A DNA stretch of 64,000 nucleotides from Paracoccus endophyticus (lineage in GTDB: Bacteria; Pseudomonadota; Alphaproteobacteria; Rhodobacterales; Rhodobacteraceae), in NCBI RefSeq assembly GCF_003286075.1, contig NZ_QLUV01000001.1:124001-188000 (forward strand), given 5' to 3'. The notes below the pieces were generated by a model. The model worked only from the letters and a program-made list of their open reading frames with translations, was not told the DNA's origin and did no database searches. The translations under genes were made by a program, and so were the position numbers. Shown here piece by piece: positions 28,049-37,271 of this stretch (position 1 is the stretch's first letter; the number at the start of each line of letters is the position of its first letter).

Positions 28049-28309
28049 ATGACTGCCCGTGTCGAAATCTATGCGACCCAGAGCTGCCCCTATTGCCACG
28101 CGGCCCGCGGACTTCTGTCGCGCAAGGGCGTTGACTACGACCTGATCGACGTCGGCCGCGATCCCGCGCGCCGGGCCGAGATGACGCAGCGCGCGAACGG
28201 ACGCCGCACGGTGCCGCAGATCTTCATCGACGGCCAGCCGGTCGGCGGGTCCGACGACATCCACGCGCTGGACCGCGCGGGCAAGCTGGACGCGCTGCTG
28301 GGGCTGTGA
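28049..28309 (+). CDS. grxC: glutaredoxin 3
   Basis: 86 aa, the typical Grx3 size. Dithiol active site CPYC at residues 13-16, then the glutathione-binding TVPQIFIDGQPVGGSDD segment. It reduces disulfides and glutathionylated proteins in the cytoplasm using GSH. CGGAGA lies 6 bases upstream of the ATG at 28049. The stop overlaps the GTG start of the nitrilase-family gene by 4 bases; Grx-Nit pairs are common in alphaproteobacteria. Confidence 0.95.
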   Translation: MTARVEIYATQSCPYCHAARGLLSRKGVDYDLIDVGRDPARRAEMTQRANGRRTVPQIFIDGQPVGGSDDIHALDRAGKLDALLGL

Positions 28310-29151
28310 CGATCCGCGCGGGCCTGGTCCAGCTGTCCGTCGGCGACGATCCCGACGCGAACCTGCCCGTCACGCGCGGGCTGGTCGAGGCCGCGGCCGC
28401 GCAGGGCGCGACGCTGGTGCTGACGCCCGAGGTGACGAACCTGCTGACCCCCGACCGCGCCCGGCAGGCCGCCCTGCTGCACCGCGAGGGGGACGACCCC
28501 ACGCTGGCCGCGCTGCGCGCGGACGCCGCGCGGCTGGGGGTGTGGCTGTCGATCGGATCGCTGTCGCTGCTGTCGGACGACGCGGGCGAGCCGCGATTCA
28601 CCAACCGCAGCCTGCTGATCGCACCGGACGGGCGGATCGCCGCGCGCTATGACAAGATCCACATGTTCGACGTCACGATCTCGGACACCGAGGCGTATCG
28701 CGAAAGCGCGGCGTTCCGGCCTGGGCGCCGCGCGGTGCTGGCCGATGGCCCGGCGCGGATCGGGATGACCGTCTGCTATGACGTGCGTTTCCCGCAGCTT
28801 TACCGCCGGCTGGCGCAGGCCGGCGCGCAGATCCTGACCGTGCCCGCCGCCTTCAACGACACCACCGGCGCCGCGCACTGGCAGGTGCTGCTGCGCGCCC
28901 GCGCGATCGAGACGGGATGCTTTGTCCTGGCCGCCGCGCAGTGCGGCACGCATGAGGCGCGCCATTCGCCGGGCGCGCGCCCGCGCCGCAGCCACGGCCA
29001 TTCGCTGGCGGTGTCGCCCTGGGGCGAGGTGCTGGCCGACGGCGGCACGGACACCGGCGTGACCGTCGTGGACCTTGACCTGGCGCAGGTGGACCGCGCC
29101 CGCGCCCGCATCCCCGCCTGGGGCGTCGAGACGGGGTTCACCGGACCATGA
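28306..29151 (+). CDS. carbon-nitrogen hydrolase (Nit1-like amidase)
   Basis: 281 aa, GTG start overlapping grxC. The nitrilase-superfamily triad is visible: Glu42 (TPEVTN), Lys117 (YDKIHMFD) and Cys157 (TVCYDVRFPQLY). The KIHMFDV wording is characteristic of the Nit1/NitFhit group, whose known activity is hydrolysis of deaminated glutathione, a metabolite-repair reaction. The link with glutaredoxin fits that role, which remains inferred. Its end overlaps the marR-type gene by 4 bases. Confidence 0.9.
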   Translation: MTIRAGLVQLSVGDDPDANLPVTRGLVEAAAAQGATLVLTPEVTNLLTPDRARQAALLHREGDDPTLAALRADAARLGVWLSIGSLSLLSDDAGEPRFTNRSLLIAPDGRIAARYDKIHMFDVTISDTEAYRESAAFRPGRRAVLADGPARIGMTVCYDVRFPQLYRRLAQAGAQILTVPAAFNDTTGAAHWQVLLRARAIETGCFVLAAAQCGTHEARHSPGARPRRSHGHSLAVSPWGEVLADGGTDTGVTVVDLDLAQVDRARARIPAWGVETGFTGP

Positions 29152-29597
29152 GCGACGACCCCGCCACCGAATCGCTGGCCGCAAGCCTGTTCGCCGAGGT
29201 GCTGATCTCGGAGCAGCTGGCGCGGCACATGGTCACGCGGGCGCTGCCCAAGGGGATGCAGCTGTCGCATTTCTCGGTGCTGAACCTGCTCGCGCATCTG
29301 AACGAGGAACGCACGCCCGCGCAGCTTGCGGCCGCGTTCCACGTCAACCGCAGCGCGATGACGAACACGCTGGCGCGGCTGCAATGGGCCGGGCAGGTCC
29401 ACATCCGTCCCGACTGGGACGATGCGCGGCGCAAGTTCGTGTCGATCAGCCCCGCCGGGCGCGCGGCCCGCGACGCGGCGCTGGCGTCGTTCATGCCGCG
29501 CATCGCGGACGTGGTGCGCGACCTTGGCCCAGCGCAGGTCCGCGCCGCCCTGCCCGTCCTGCGCCGCCTGCGCGAGCGGCTGGAGGAGGAGAGCTGA
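29148..29597 (+). CDS. MarR family transcriptional regulator
   Basis: 149 aa. Winged helix-turn-helix in the centre (QLAAAFHVNRSAMTNTLARLQWAGQV, about residues 62-87), with the beta wing PDWDDARRKFVSISPAGRAA typical of MarR. N- and C-terminal helices make the dimer interface. It is the last gene of a grxC-nit-marR run with 4-base overlaps. Ligand and targets unknown; autoregulation of this operon is possible. Confidence 0.9.
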   Translation: MSDDPATESLAASLFAEVLISEQLARHMVTRALPKGMQLSHFSVLNLLAHLNEERTPAQLAAAFHVNRSAMTNTLARLQWAGQVHIRPDWDDARRKFVSISPAGRAARDAALASFMPRIADVVRDLGPAQVRAALPVLRRLRERLEEES

Positions 29598-29667
29598 GCA
29601 GGCGCGCTGACCGCCGGCCGCGGCCCTGTCCTGACGCCGACCGCCTGCGCCCCAACCCCGGCCCGCC

Positions 29668-29695
29668 CCAGCCAGCCTGCCCCAGCCAGCCTGCC
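29668..29695 (+). repeat. 14-bp perfect tandem repeat, two units
   Basis: ccagccagcctgcc occurs at 29668-29681 and again at 29682-29695, in the 142-bp gap between marR and ubiG, which run toward each other. Confidence 0.8.
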
Positions 29696-29717
29696 GCGGC
29701 CCCTTTTCCGCCGCGGC
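29693..29717. terminator. GC-rich hairpin between convergent marR-type gene and ubiG
   Basis: GCCGCGGC (29693-29700) and GCCGCGGC (29710-29717) are self-complementary arms around a 9-base loop with a T run inside. It may serve as a bidirectional transcription end, but no U tract follows the stem. Confidence 0.35.
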
Positions 29718-29739
29718 CCCGGCCCGCTGCCGGCCCCTG

Positions 29740-30480
29740 TCAGCGCCGCAGCCCGGTGATGGCGTAGTTCACCGACACATCGTCCTTGGACAGCGACCAC
29801 GACCAGCGCAGCGGGTTGAACACCATGCCCGTGCGGTCCACGACGGTGATGCCCGCCGCCTCGGCCATCGCGGCCAGGTCGTCCGGGCGGATGAAGCGGC
29901 GCCAGTCGTGCGTGCCGCGGGGCAGCCAGCGCATCACCCACTCTGCCCCCACGATCGCCGCGGCAAAGCTTTGCGGCGTGCGGTTCAGCGTGGACAGGAT
30001 CAGCATCCCCCCCGGCCGCAGCAGGCGCGCGCAGGTGGCGACGAACGCGGCGGGGTCGGCCACGTGCTCGACGATCTCCAGCGCCAGCACCACGTCATAG
30101 GTCGCGCCCTCGTCGGCCAGGGCCTCGGCGGTGGTGGCGCGATAGTCGATGTCCAGCCCCGACTGCTGCGCGTGCAACTGCGCCACCGCGATATTCTTCG
30201 GCGCGGCGTCCGCGCCGGTCACAGCCGCGCCCAGGCGCGCCATCGGCTCGGCGATCAGCCCGCCGCCGCAGCCAATGTCCAGCAGCCGCAGCCCGTCCAG
30301 CGGCCGCAGGCTGCGCCGGTCGCGCCCGAACTCGGCCGAGATCTGGGCCAGGATGTGGTCCAGCCGCACGGGGTTCATCATGTGCAGCGGCTTGAACTTG
30401 CCCTGCACGTCCCACCATTCGTCCGCCATCGCGTGGAACTTGGCGATCTCGGCGGGGTCGATGCTGCTGGGTGGGGTCAT
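29740..30480 (-). CDS. ubiG: ubiquinone biosynthesis O-methyltransferase
   Basis: 246 aa, the family length. SAM-binding motif I is [19 protein letters not shown] (about residue 65-83). The N-terminal [23 protein letters not shown] and the C-terminal [14 protein letters not shown] and [14 protein letters not shown] are diagnostic of UbiG. It methylates two hydroxyl groups during ubiquinone synthesis at the membrane surface. ATG at 30480. It diverges from the prolyl iminopeptidase gene. Confidence 0.95.
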   Translation of the reverse strand: MTPPSSIDPAEIAKFHAMADEWWDVQGKFKPLHMMNPVRLDHILAQISAEFGRDRRSLRPLDGLRLLDIGCGGGLIAEPMARLGAAVTGADAAPKNIAVAQLHAQQSGLDIDYRATTAEALADEGATYDVVLALEIVEHVADPAAFVATCARLLRPGGMLILSTLNRTPQSFAAAIVGAEWVMRWLPRGTHDWRRFIRPDDLAAMAEAAGITVVDRTGMVFNPLRWSWSLSKDDVSVNYAITGLRR

Positions 30481-30543
30481 CGCGCGCTCCGGGGTCCTGG
30501 GGCCCGTATGGTGACGGGCGGGCAAGCGGTGTATAACCGCCTG

Positions 30544-31545
30544 ATGGACCGGGTGGCAGCGCAAAACGCAGACGTGACGTCGCAGGGACGGGTGCAGGGG
30601 GGAACCGGCGGGCGCCTGTTTCCCCCGGTCGAGCCCTTCGACCGCCGCATGATCGACCGCGGCGACGGTCATGCGATCTATGTCGAGCAATGCGGCCATC
30701 CCGCGGGACGCCCGGTGATCGTGCTGCACGGCGGCCCCGGTGGCGGCTGCAGCCCGGTGATGCGGCGCTTCTTCGATCCCGACCACTGGCGCATCGTGCT
30801 GTTCGACCAGCGCGGCTGCGGGCGCAGCCAACCCCATGCCAGCGTTCAGGCGAACACCACCGCCCACCTGATCGGCGACATCGACGCGATCCGCGCCGGG
30901 CTGGACCTGCCCCCCGCGGTGCTGTTCGGCGGCAGCTGGGGGGCGACGCTGGCCTTGGCCTGCGCGCAGGCGCGCCCCGAGGCGGTCAGCGCGCTGGTGC
31001 TGCGCGGCGTGTTCCTGGGGCGTCGGTCCGAGCTGGACTGGTTCTATGGCGGCGGCGCGGGGCGATTCTGGCCCGACCTGTGGTCGCGGTTCGTGGCCCC
31101 GATCCCCCCTGACGAGCGTCACGACCTGATCGCCGCCTATCACCGCCGCCTGTTTTCCGGCGAGCGGGCCGAGGAAACACGCTTTGCGCTGTCCTGGATG
31201 GCGTGGGAAAACGCGCTGGCCGGGCTGGACAGCACCGCCAGCGGCCATGCGCCCCCCGATTATGCCCGCGCCTTTTCGCGGCTGGAAAACCACTATTTCG
31301 TCCACCGATGCTTTCTGGACGAGGGCCAGCTGCTGCGCGACCGCCGCCTGATCGAGCATATCCCGGCAGTCATCGTGCAGGGCCGCTATGACATGGTCTG
31401 CCCGCCGATCAGCGCCCACCAGCTGGCCGAGGGCTGGACCCGCAGCGACCTGCGGATCGTGCCCGCGTCGGGCCACGCCCTCAGCGAGCCGCGCATCGCG
31501 GCCGAGCTGGTGCGCGTCATGCAGACCATGGCCGGGATCGACTGA
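30544..31545 (+). CDS. pip: proline iminopeptidase
   Basis: 333 aa alpha/beta hydrolase. Family motifs: [33 protein letters not shown], nucleophile Ser131 in [11 protein letters not shown], the cap-domain [11 protein letters not shown], and near the end RYDMVCPP with catalytic Asp and ASGHALSEP with the His. It removes N-terminal proline from peptides in the cytoplasm. The start is uncertain: ATG 30544 and ATG 30508 are both in frame and neither has a clear Shine-Dalgarno; family alignment begins near [10 protein letters not shown], about 22 residues in. Confidence 0.93.
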   Translation: MDRVAAQNADVTSQGRVQGGTGGRLFPPVEPFDRRMIDRGDGHAIYVEQCGHPAGRPVIVLHGGPGGGCSPVMRRFFDPDHWRIVLFDQRGCGRSQPHASVQANTTAHLIGDIDAIRAGLDLPPAVLFGGSWGATLALACAQARPEAVSALVLRGVFLGRRSELDWFYGGGAGRFWPDLWSRFVAPIPPDERHDLIAAYHRRLFSGERAEETRFALSWMAWENALAGLDSTASGHAPPDYARAFSRLENHYFVHRCFLDEGQLLRDRRLIEHIPAVIVQGRYDMVCPPISAHQLAEGWTRSDLRIVPASGHALSEPRIAAELVRVMQTMAGID

Positions 31546-31577
31546 TCCCTGTCCCCGGCCCGCCGCATCCTGGCCAA

Positions 31578-31880
31578 TCAGCCCGCCAGCACGTCTCGCC
31601 AATCGGGGTGGCGGTCGAACTGCGCCGCGGCAAAGCTGCATTGCGGTACGATGCGCAGCCCCTCGGCGCGGGCATCGCCGACCGCGCGGGCGACCAGCGC
31701 CGCGCCGACCGACCGGCCGCGCAAGGCCTCGGGGACGAAGGTGTGGTCGATGACGATGCGGCCATGGCCTGCGCGCGCATAGGTCATCTCGGCCTCGGCC
31801 CCCTGCACGGTGGCACGATAGCGTCCGCCGTCAGCGGTGTCGTGGCGGTCGATGGTCAGGTCGTGGTCCGTGTCGGTCAT
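31578..31880 (-). CDS. small GNAT-type N-acetyltransferase (YjdJ-like)
   Basis: 100 aa, which fits the minimal GNAT family of about 90-100 residues. Recognisable segments: [26 protein letters not shown] and [35 protein letters not shown]. These cover the acetyl-CoA-binding half of the GNAT fold. The substrate is unknown. Single gene, convergent with pip (32 bases between stops). Confidence 0.85.
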   Translation of the reverse strand: MTDTDHDLTIDRHDTADGGRYRATVQGAEAEMTYARAGHGRIVIDHTFVPEALRGRSVGAALVARAVGDARAEGLRIVPQCSFAAAQFDRHPDWRDVLAG

Positions 31881-31989
31881 GCCAGTGTCCCCGGGCTGTG
31901 GCGGTTTTCACCCCCCAACGCGCCGGGCGCGCAAACGGACGCAGGCGTCCGCCAGTCTCCGGATTAGGCAGTCCGACAGCGGGTTGGTC

Positions 31990-32066
31990 TGGTGACCCCG
32001 GAGGGACTTGAACCCCCAACCTGCCCCTTAGGAGGGGGCTGCTCTATCCAGTTGAGCCACGAGGTC
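31990..32066 (-). tRNA. tRNA-Arg (anticodon CCT)
   Basis: 77 nt including an encoded CCA. The acceptor stem GACCTCG/CGGGGTC pairs with one G-U, the D arm is GCTC-AACTGGATA-GAGC, the anticodon stem GCCCC/GGGGC holds the loop CTCCTAA, and the T arm is GGGGG-TTCAAGT-CCCTC (one wobble pair). The anticodon at loop positions 34-36 is CCT, reading AGG codons. Confidence 0.95.
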
Positions 32067-32160
32067 GCCGGCCCCTTTCTGCCCGCACGCGCGCCGCTTG
32101 GCAAGGTTGCGGGCGGCGATGTCATGCGCTAACACGGGTCGTCCCGCATTGGTTGTGCCC

Positions 32161-33183
32161 ATGACCCCCCCTCGTCCCCGCCGCCCCCTGACCCTGCGCG
32201 ACGTGTCGCTGGCCTCGGGCGTCAGCGAGATGACGGTCAGCCGCGTGCTGCGCAACCGCGGCGACGTGTCGCCCGCCACGCGCGAAAAGGTCCAGACCGC
32301 CGCACGGGCGCTGGGCTATGTTCCCAACAAGATCGCGGGCGGGCTGGCCAGCCAGCGGGTCAACCTGGTCGCCGTGGTCATTCCGTCGCTGTCGAACCTG
32401 GTCTTTCCCGAGGTGCTGGGCGGCATCTCGGCCGAGCTGGACGACACCGGCCTTCAGCCGGTGGTCGGCGTCACCCATTATGGCCCCGCGCGCGAGGAGG
32501 CGGTGCTGTATGACATGCTCAGCTGGCGGCCCTCGGGGGTGATCCTGGCGGGGCTGGAACATTCCCGCGCCGCCCGCGCCATGCTGGAAAACGCGGGCGT
32601 GCCGGTGGTCGAGATCATGGACATCGACGGCGACCCCATCGACACCGCCGTCGGCATCAGCCACGACCGCGCGGGGGCCGACATGGCGGCCCACATCCTG
32701 GCCGCGGGATACCGCCGCATCGGCTTCATCGGCACCCACATGCCCGAGGATCATCGCGCCCGCAAACGCCTGGCCGGGTTCGAGCGCGTGCTGTCGGACG
32801 CGGGCGTGCCGCTGGCGGCGCGCGAATACTATCAGGGCGGATCGTCGCTGGCCAAGGGGCGCGAGCTGACCGAGCGCATCCTGGCGCGCGAGCCGGACCT
32901 GGATTTCCTGTATTATTCCAACGATCTGATCGGCGCGGGGGGGCTGATCTGGGCGCGCGAACAGGCCATCGACATTCCCGGACGGCTGGGGCTTGCGGGA
33001 TTCAACGGGGTCGATCTGCTGGACGGACTGCCGATCCGGCTGGCCACCACCGACGCCCGCCGCCTAGAAATCGGCCGCCGCGCCGCCCGCATCGTCGCAG
33101 GCAAGGACCCCCGCCCCGACAGCGGGGTCATCGCGCTGGCGCCGACCTTTCTGCCGGGCGACACGATCCGCGCCGCGCGCTGA
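32161..33183 (+). CDS. LacI family regulator, gluconate-repressor-like
   Basis: 340 aa. N-terminal helix-turn-helix LTLRDVSLASGVSEMTVSRVLRNRGDVS (about residues 12-40) and hinge GYVPNKIAGGLASQRVN, then a periplasmic-binding-protein-like effector domain (VAVVIPSLSNLVFPEVLGG to the end). The wording of the DNA-binding and hinge regions is closest to GntR-type gluconate repressors. The ATG at 32161 was preferred over an in-frame ATG at 32098 that would precede the normal start. No sugar genes adjoin it, so the target lies elsewhere. It follows the divergently oriented tRNA-Arg. Confidence 0.87.
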   Translation: MTPPRPRRPLTLRDVSLASGVSEMTVSRVLRNRGDVSPATREKVQTAARALGYVPNKIAGGLASQRVNLVAVVIPSLSNLVFPEVLGGISAELDDTGLQPVVGVTHYGPAREEAVLYDMLSWRPSGVILAGLEHSRAARAMLENAGVPVVEIMDIDGDPIDTAVGISHDRAGADMAAHILAAGYRRIGFIGTHMPEDHRARKRLAGFERVLSDAGVPLAAREYYQGGSSLAKGRELTERILAREPDLDFLYYSNDLIGAGGLIWAREQAIDIPGRLGLAGFNGVDLLDGLPIRLATTDARRLEIGRRAARIVAGKDPRPDSGVIALAPTFLPGDTIRAAR

Positions 33184-33219
33184 CGCTCGACAAGGGGCGA
33201 AAGGCCCCTGCCCCGGCGG

Positions 33220-33558
33220 TCAGCCGCGCAGCGTCAGCCGGGTCATGGTGATGATCTCGCGCATGCGGGCGCGGGTCTCGGGCGGCTCGGCGGCGACGGC
33301 CGACAGCATGGCGCGCATCTCTCCGCGCAGGCCATGCACCTGGTCGATCAGCGACAGGACCAGCGCCAGCGCGTCGGCGTCCAGGTCATAGGCGTCCTCA
33401 AGCTCCATCGCCAGGGTCAGGCGGGCGACGTCGATCGGGCGGAACCGCGGCCCCGCCTCGGACTGGACGGGGCGCACGATGCCGGCCCGCGTCAGCGCGT
33501 CCAGCGCGGCGTCGGTCAGGCCGGGCAGCGCGGCCAGCAGCTCGTTCCGGGTCATCAT
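33220..33558 (-). CDS. chaperone-modulator CbpM-like protein
   Basis: 112 aa. MerR-like helix-turn-helix-type fold as in CbpM: LTDAALDALTRAGIVRPV, FRPIDVARLTLAMELEDAYDL and LVLSLIDQVHGLRGEMRAML. CbpM binds the J domain of CbpA and blocks its co-chaperone and DNA-binding activities. The ATG overlaps the stop of the cbpA-type gene (ATGA), so the pair is translated together, matching the E. coli cbpA-cbpM arrangement. Confidence 0.78.
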   Translation of the reverse strand: MMTRNELLAALPGLTDAALDALTRAGIVRPVQSEAGPRFRPIDVARLTLAMELEDAYDLDADALALVLSLIDQVHGLRGEMRAMLSAVAAEPPETRARMREIITMTRLTLRG

Positions 33559-34511
33559 GGCTTGCCCCCCCGCCGCGTCCCCCGCGGATCATAGGCGTGG
33601 TTCTCGCGCCAGCGTTCCAGGAACGCGGCCAGTTCGTCGTCGATCCGGGGCGGCAGCACGATCCTCAGCTCGACGTGCTGGTCGCCGCGCACGCCCCCGG
33701 GTCCGGTCAGGCCGCGTCCGCGCAGCCGCAGCTTCTGCCCGCTGGACGCGCCGCGCGGCACCGTCAGCTTGACCGGCCCGTCCAGGGTCTGCGCCTCGAC
33801 CTTGGCGCCCAGCACGGCCTCGTCCAGGGTGATCGGCAGGACCGTGGTGATGTCGTCACCGTCGCGGCGCCAGTCGGGATCGTCCGCAACGGTGATCGCC
33901 AGCAGCGCGTCGCCCGGCCCGCCCTCGCCCATGCCGGGGCCGCCCTTGCCGCGCAGGCGGATGGTCTGGCCGTCGCGCGTGCCGGCGGGGATCTGCACGT
34001 CCAGCGAATGACCGTCGGGCAGGGTGATGCGGGTCGTGCCGCCCCGCGCGGCGGTCAGGAAATCGACCTCGAGCGTGTAGCGGTGGTCCTGCCCGCGCAC
34101 GTCGAAGCTGCGCGCGCCCCCGCCTGTGCCCCCGAAGCCGCCGAACCCCCCTGCGCGGGTGCGCCGCGCGCCCCCTTCGCCGAACAGGTCGGCAAACACG
34201 TCCGAGAAATCGCCGTAGTTCGCCTCGGGCCGATAGGGATTGCCGGGGCCTTCCGAAAAGTCGCGGTAATAGCGGCGCTGCGGGCGTTCCTGGCCCTGTG
34301 CGTCGATCTCGCCGCGGTCGAACCGGGCACGCTGGTCGGGGTCCTTCAGCAGGTCATAGGCCGCGGACGCCGCCTTGAAGCGTTCATGCGCGGCGGGGTC
34401 GTCGTTCAGGTCCGGGTGGTCGGCCTTGGCGATGCGCCGATACGCCTTCTTGATCTCGGCCTCGGACGCGGTCTTGGCAACGCCCAGCGCGGCATATGGA
34501 TCATTGGCCAT
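33555..34511 (-). CDS. cbpA: DnaJ-class co-chaperone CbpA-like
   Basis: 318 aa. J domain at residues 1-70 with HPD at 32-34, a Gly/Phe-rich stretch (about 125-145, GGFGGFGGTGGG), and two C-terminal substrate-binding domains (DGHSLDVQIPAGTRDGQTI; PVKLTVPRGASSGQKLRLRGRGL). It lacks the CxxCxGxG zinc repeats of DnaJ, so it is type II. It stimulates DnaK. ATG 34511 with GGGG at correct distance. First gene of a pair with the CbpM-like gene. Confidence 0.92.
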   Translation of the reverse strand: MANDPYAALGVAKTASEAEIKKAYRRIAKADHPDLNDDPAAHERFKAASAAYDLLKDPDQRARFDRGEIDAQGQERPQRRYYRDFSEGPGNPYRPEANYGDFSDVFADLFGEGGARRTRAGGFGGFGGTGGGARSFDVRGQDHRYTLEVDFLTAARGGTTRITLPDGHSLDVQIPAGTRDGQTIRLRGKGGPGMGEGGPGDALLAITVADDPDWRRDGDDITTVLPITLDEAVLGAKVEAQTLDGPVKLTVPRGASSGQKLRLRGRGLTGPGGVRGDQHVELRIVLPPRIDDELAAFLERWRENHAYDPRGTRRGGKP

Positions 34512-34664
34512 CGTCAAACCCCTTTCGTCGCAGGCAAAACGTCCCGGACGTCCGCCGGGTTTCCCATAACGCCGGGGCGGCGGCGGCACCAGATCCGCAG
34601 GCGGACGCAGGGCGCGCAGGGGCTTTGCCCGTCGCCGGCCCTGACAACGCCGCGGGGCGTCCAA

Positions 34665-34708
34665 CGCGCGGGCGTCCGGCGCGCGGGCGTCCGGCGCGCG
34701 GGCGCAGG
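34665..34708 (+). repeat. 15-bp tandem repeat, nearly three units
   Basis: cgcgcgggcgtccgg at 34665-34679 and 34680-34694, with a partial third unit to 34708, in the 257-bp gap between the cbpA-type and ROK genes. The rest of that gap shows no supported gene. Confidence 0.8.
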
Positions 34709-34768
34709 CGGCCAGGGTCCGCCGGGCCGCGGCCCCTGCCTGCCGGCCCCGCGCGGCGCGCCCGGCCC

Positions 34769-35923
34769 TCACCGTGCGCCCAGCCGCTCGTCCGCCAGGG
34801 CGCCGCCGGGCAGGAACTGCGCCCGCAGCGGCAGGGCCGCCGCGCCCATCGCCCGGGCCGGGCGGCCCAGCGTGCCGGTCACGACGCGGGGCACCGCGAT
34901 GCCGGCGCAGGGCAGCGTGGGCAGCGCCTGCGCCGTGGCGGCGGCCAGCCGGTCGCGCAGCGTCCCCGGCATCGCGCCGTCGACCACCACCAGCCCCAGG
35001 TCCGCCACGGCGGCCCCGGCCAGCGCCGCCTGCGCCAGCGCCCGCCCGGCCTCGCCGATCCAGGCCGCCGCGACCGTGTCGGGGATCTGCCAGGCCGCAT
35101 CGTCGGCGGGCAGCCGCCGGCCCATGCGCCGTTCCAGCGCCGCGACCGCGGCGTGGTCCAGCACCTGCCCGCCGCCCCGCAGGCACAGCGACCCCATGGC
35201 GGCGGCGTTGCCGGTGGGACCGGACCGCAACTGCCCGTCCAGCACGATCCCGCCGCCCGCGAAATGCGCGACATAAAGGTAAAGAAAGTCCCGCGGCAGC
35301 GGTCCGCCGGTGCCGAACAGCAGCTCTGCCGCGCAGGCGCAGGTGGCGTCGTTTTCCAGCCAGACCGGCATGTCCAGCGCCGCCGCCAGGTCGGCCCGCA
35401 GGTCGCGTTCGCGCCAGGGCTGCATTTCCGGGCCCCAGTCCCACAGGCTGAACGGGATGCCCACGCCCAGACCCGCCAACCGGCCGCGCAGCGCGGGCGC
35501 CAGCGGGTCGAGCAGGCGGGCCGCCCGGGTCTGCGCAAAGTCCAGGATCGCGTCGGGATCGGGGTGGGCATGGTCGCGCAGAAACCGCGCGCGCACCGTC
35601 CCCGCGAAATCCATCAGCACCATCTCGGCCCGCCGGCGCCCGACCTTGAGGCCGAGAAACAGCGCCCCGTTCGGGGCCAGCGCCAAAGGCGTGCCGGGCT
35701 GTCCCACCTGTCCGCGCTGCGGCTCTCCGGGGTCGAGATACCCGGCGTCGATCAGCGCGCGGGTGATCGTGCCCACCGATTGCGCCGACAGCCCCGTGAC
35801 CTGCGCCAGCGCCGCGCGCGACAGCGGGCCGGACCGGCGCAGGATGGCCAGGATCAGCCGTTCGTGGTGGTTGCGCAACCCGCCCGGCGTGGATGCCCGC
35901 ATGCCCGTCCCCCCTTGGTTCAT
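34769..35923 (-). CDS. ROK family transcriptional regulator
   Basis: 384 aa. N-terminal winged helix (ERLILAILRRSGPLSRAALA and GLSAQSVGTITRALIDAGYL, about residues 20-70) followed by an actin-like ROK domain with LGLKVGRRRAEMVLMDFAG, GVGIPFSLWDWG, LENDATCACAAELLFG and FLYLYVAHFAGGGIVLDG. The zinc motif of classic NagC/Mlc is not visible, so sugar-sensing details are open. It may respond to a sugar metabolite. It stands just downstream of the glycan operon on the same strand, after a 13-base gap, and could regulate it. Confidence 0.85.
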   Translation of the reverse strand: MNQGGTGMRASTPGGLRNHHERLILAILRRSGPLSRAALAQVTGLSAQSVGTITRALIDAGYLDPGEPQRGQVGQPGTPLALAPNGALFLGLKVGRRRAEMVLMDFAGTVRARFLRDHAHPDPDAILDFAQTRAARLLDPLAPALRGRLAGLGVGIPFSLWDWGPEMQPWRERDLRADLAAALDMPVWLENDATCACAAELLFGTGGPLPRDFLYLYVAHFAGGGIVLDGQLRSGPTGNAAAMGSLCLRGGGQVLDHAAVAALERRMGRRLPADDAAWQIPDTVAAAWIGEAGRALAQAALAGAAVADLGLVVVDGAMPGTLRDRLAAATAQALPTLPCAGIAVPRVVTGTLGRPARAMGAAALPLRAQFLPGGALADERLGAR

Positions 35924-35936
35924 CCGCGTCCCGGCG

Positions 35937-36350
35937 TCACCTGAGCGGCGCCGTCGATGGGGCGTGGAACTTTTCCTCGACCAGTTCGGATCGCAGCGCG
36001 GCGTTGATGCGGCGCTTGATCGCCGCCCGCTCGTCGTTGGTCAGATAGACCGCGCGGGCCAGCGCCACGAAGGCGTCGTCGAACTCGGCCAGGGCTTCCT
36101 TTTCGCGGATGTCATCCTCGATCCGCCACAGGGCCAGGTTGACGGCGCGCAGGCGGTCCACCAGCGCGGCAAGCCCCGGCTGGTCGCCGACCGGGGCGGC
36201 CACCTCGCGCAGCAGCGCCAGTTCGCGCGCGACATTGGCCCGCGCGGCGGGTTCGGCGATGCGCTCGGCCTTGATCTCAAGGATGGTGATCTTGTCGATC
36301 AGCTCGCCCCAGGACACCGGGGCCATCGGCAGCGTCGGGGTGGCGGTCAT
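35937..36350 (-). CDS. DUF6165 family protein
   Basis: 137 aa. Begins MTATPTLPMAPVSWGELIDK and contains ITILEIKAERIAEPAARANV, ALVDRLRAVNLALWRIEDDIREKEAL and AVYLTNDERAAIKRRINAAL, the all-helical pattern I associate with DUF6165. No catalytic motif is apparent. It overlaps the upstream glycosyltransferase-like gene by 4 bases and ends the leftward glycan operon. Proteins of this type are frequently next to polysaccharide genes; role unknown. Confidence 0.75.
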   Translation of the reverse strand: MTATPTLPMAPVSWGELIDKITILEIKAERIAEPAARANVARELALLREVAAPVGDQPGLAALVDRLRAVNLALWRIEDDIREKEALAEFDDAFVALARAVYLTNDERAAIKRRINAALRSELVEEKFHAPSTAPLR

Positions 36351-37261
36351 GCCGTTCTGCGCCCCGCCGAATCGTCCAGGGCCGTCGCCACCCGGGCCAT
36401 CACGCTGGCCCAGTCGCCCGGCGCCGGCTGTCGCCAGACCCGCATGGCGGGATACCAGGGCGTGCGGTCCCCCGCCACCGGCCAGCGCCAGTCGGGGTCG
36501 TGGCGCGCCAGCAGCCAGACCGGCCGGCCCAGCGCGCCGGCCAGATGCGCGACCATGGTGTCCACGGTCACGACCAGCGCCGCGCCCGCGGCCAGCCGCG
36601 CGGTCCGCACCATGTCCAGCGGGCAGCCCTGCGGGTTCAGCACCGGCAGGTCCGTCGGCGCGGCGACCAGCGTCACCGCAGGCCCCGCGCACAGCGGCGC
36701 GAACAGCGCCGGGGGCACCGAGCGGCCGGTGTCCCAGTCGCCCGCCTGCCAGCACAGCGCCAGCGTGCCGTGCGGCAGGTCGTCGGGGGCCACGCGCAGA
36801 TAGGGGGCGGGCGCGTCCTGCGGCCGCGCGCGCAGGGCAAGCGGCAGCTCCATGATCTCGATGTCGCAGTCCTGCGGCGGCGCGGGACGCGCGGGGTCAA
36901 AGGGCACCAGCCGGTCGATGCCGGCGAAACCGCGGAACAGCGGGATCAGCGCGGGCTGCATCTCGACCGTGACGCGGGCCGCGCGGCGGACCAGCAGCGG
37001 CAGGAACCGCGCGAACATCAGCGTGTCGCCCAAGCCGTGATAGCAGCGCACCAGCACGGCGCGGCCGTCGAAGCCGCGCCCGTCCCAGACCCAGCGCAGG
37101 TGATAGGGCAGGTTCGGGTCGTCGCGGCCGCGCGGGTCGCGCGCGGCGAGGCTCGTCGCCGCGATGTCCCACGCCGCGGCAAAGTCGCCGCGCCGCATCG
37201 CCGCGGTCCAGGGATCGGGGCGGCCTGTCATCGGGTCGGTGAGGCCTGCGGGCGGCGCCAT
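36347..37261 (-). CDS. glycosyltransferase family 9/41-like protein
   Basis: 304 aa. The N-terminal GLGDTLMFARFLPLLVRRAARVTVEMQP resembles heptosyltransferase-type (GT9) and TPR-linked GT-B enzymes; near the C-terminus VVTVDTMVAHLAGALGRPVWLLARHDPDWRW matches the nucleotide-sugar-binding loop of that group. A conserved GLGDTL glycine loop supports a GT-B fold. The donor is unknown. A later ATG (11 codons in, MTGRPDPW) is an alternative start. It overlaps the DUF6165 gene and lies 10 bases after the decarboxylase gene. Confidence 0.75.
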   Translation of the reverse strand: MAPPAGLTDPMTGRPDPWTAAMRRGDFAAAWDIAATSLAARDPRGRDDPNLPYHLRWVWDGRGFDGRAVLVRCYHGLGDTLMFARFLPLLVRRAARVTVEMQPALIPLFRGFAGIDRLVPFDPARPAPPQDCDIEIMELPLALRARPQDAPAPYLRVAPDDLPHGTLALCWQAGDWDTGRSVPPALFAPLCAGPAVTLVAAPTDLPVLNPQGCPLDMVRTARLAAGAALVVTVDTMVAHLAGALGRPVWLLARHDPDWRWPVAGDRTPWYPAMRVWRQPAPGDWASVMARVATALDDSAGRRTA

Positions 37262-37271
37262 CGCACCGCGG

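Noticed and set aside
31990-32160. tRNA-Arg(CCT) as an integration site for a genomic island
   Set aside because: No direct repeat of the tRNA end, integrase or unusual composition was seen next to it.
34665-34708. 15-bp repeat as a CRISPR or attachment site
   Set aside because: No spacers; simple GC-rich tandem repeat between two ordinary genes.
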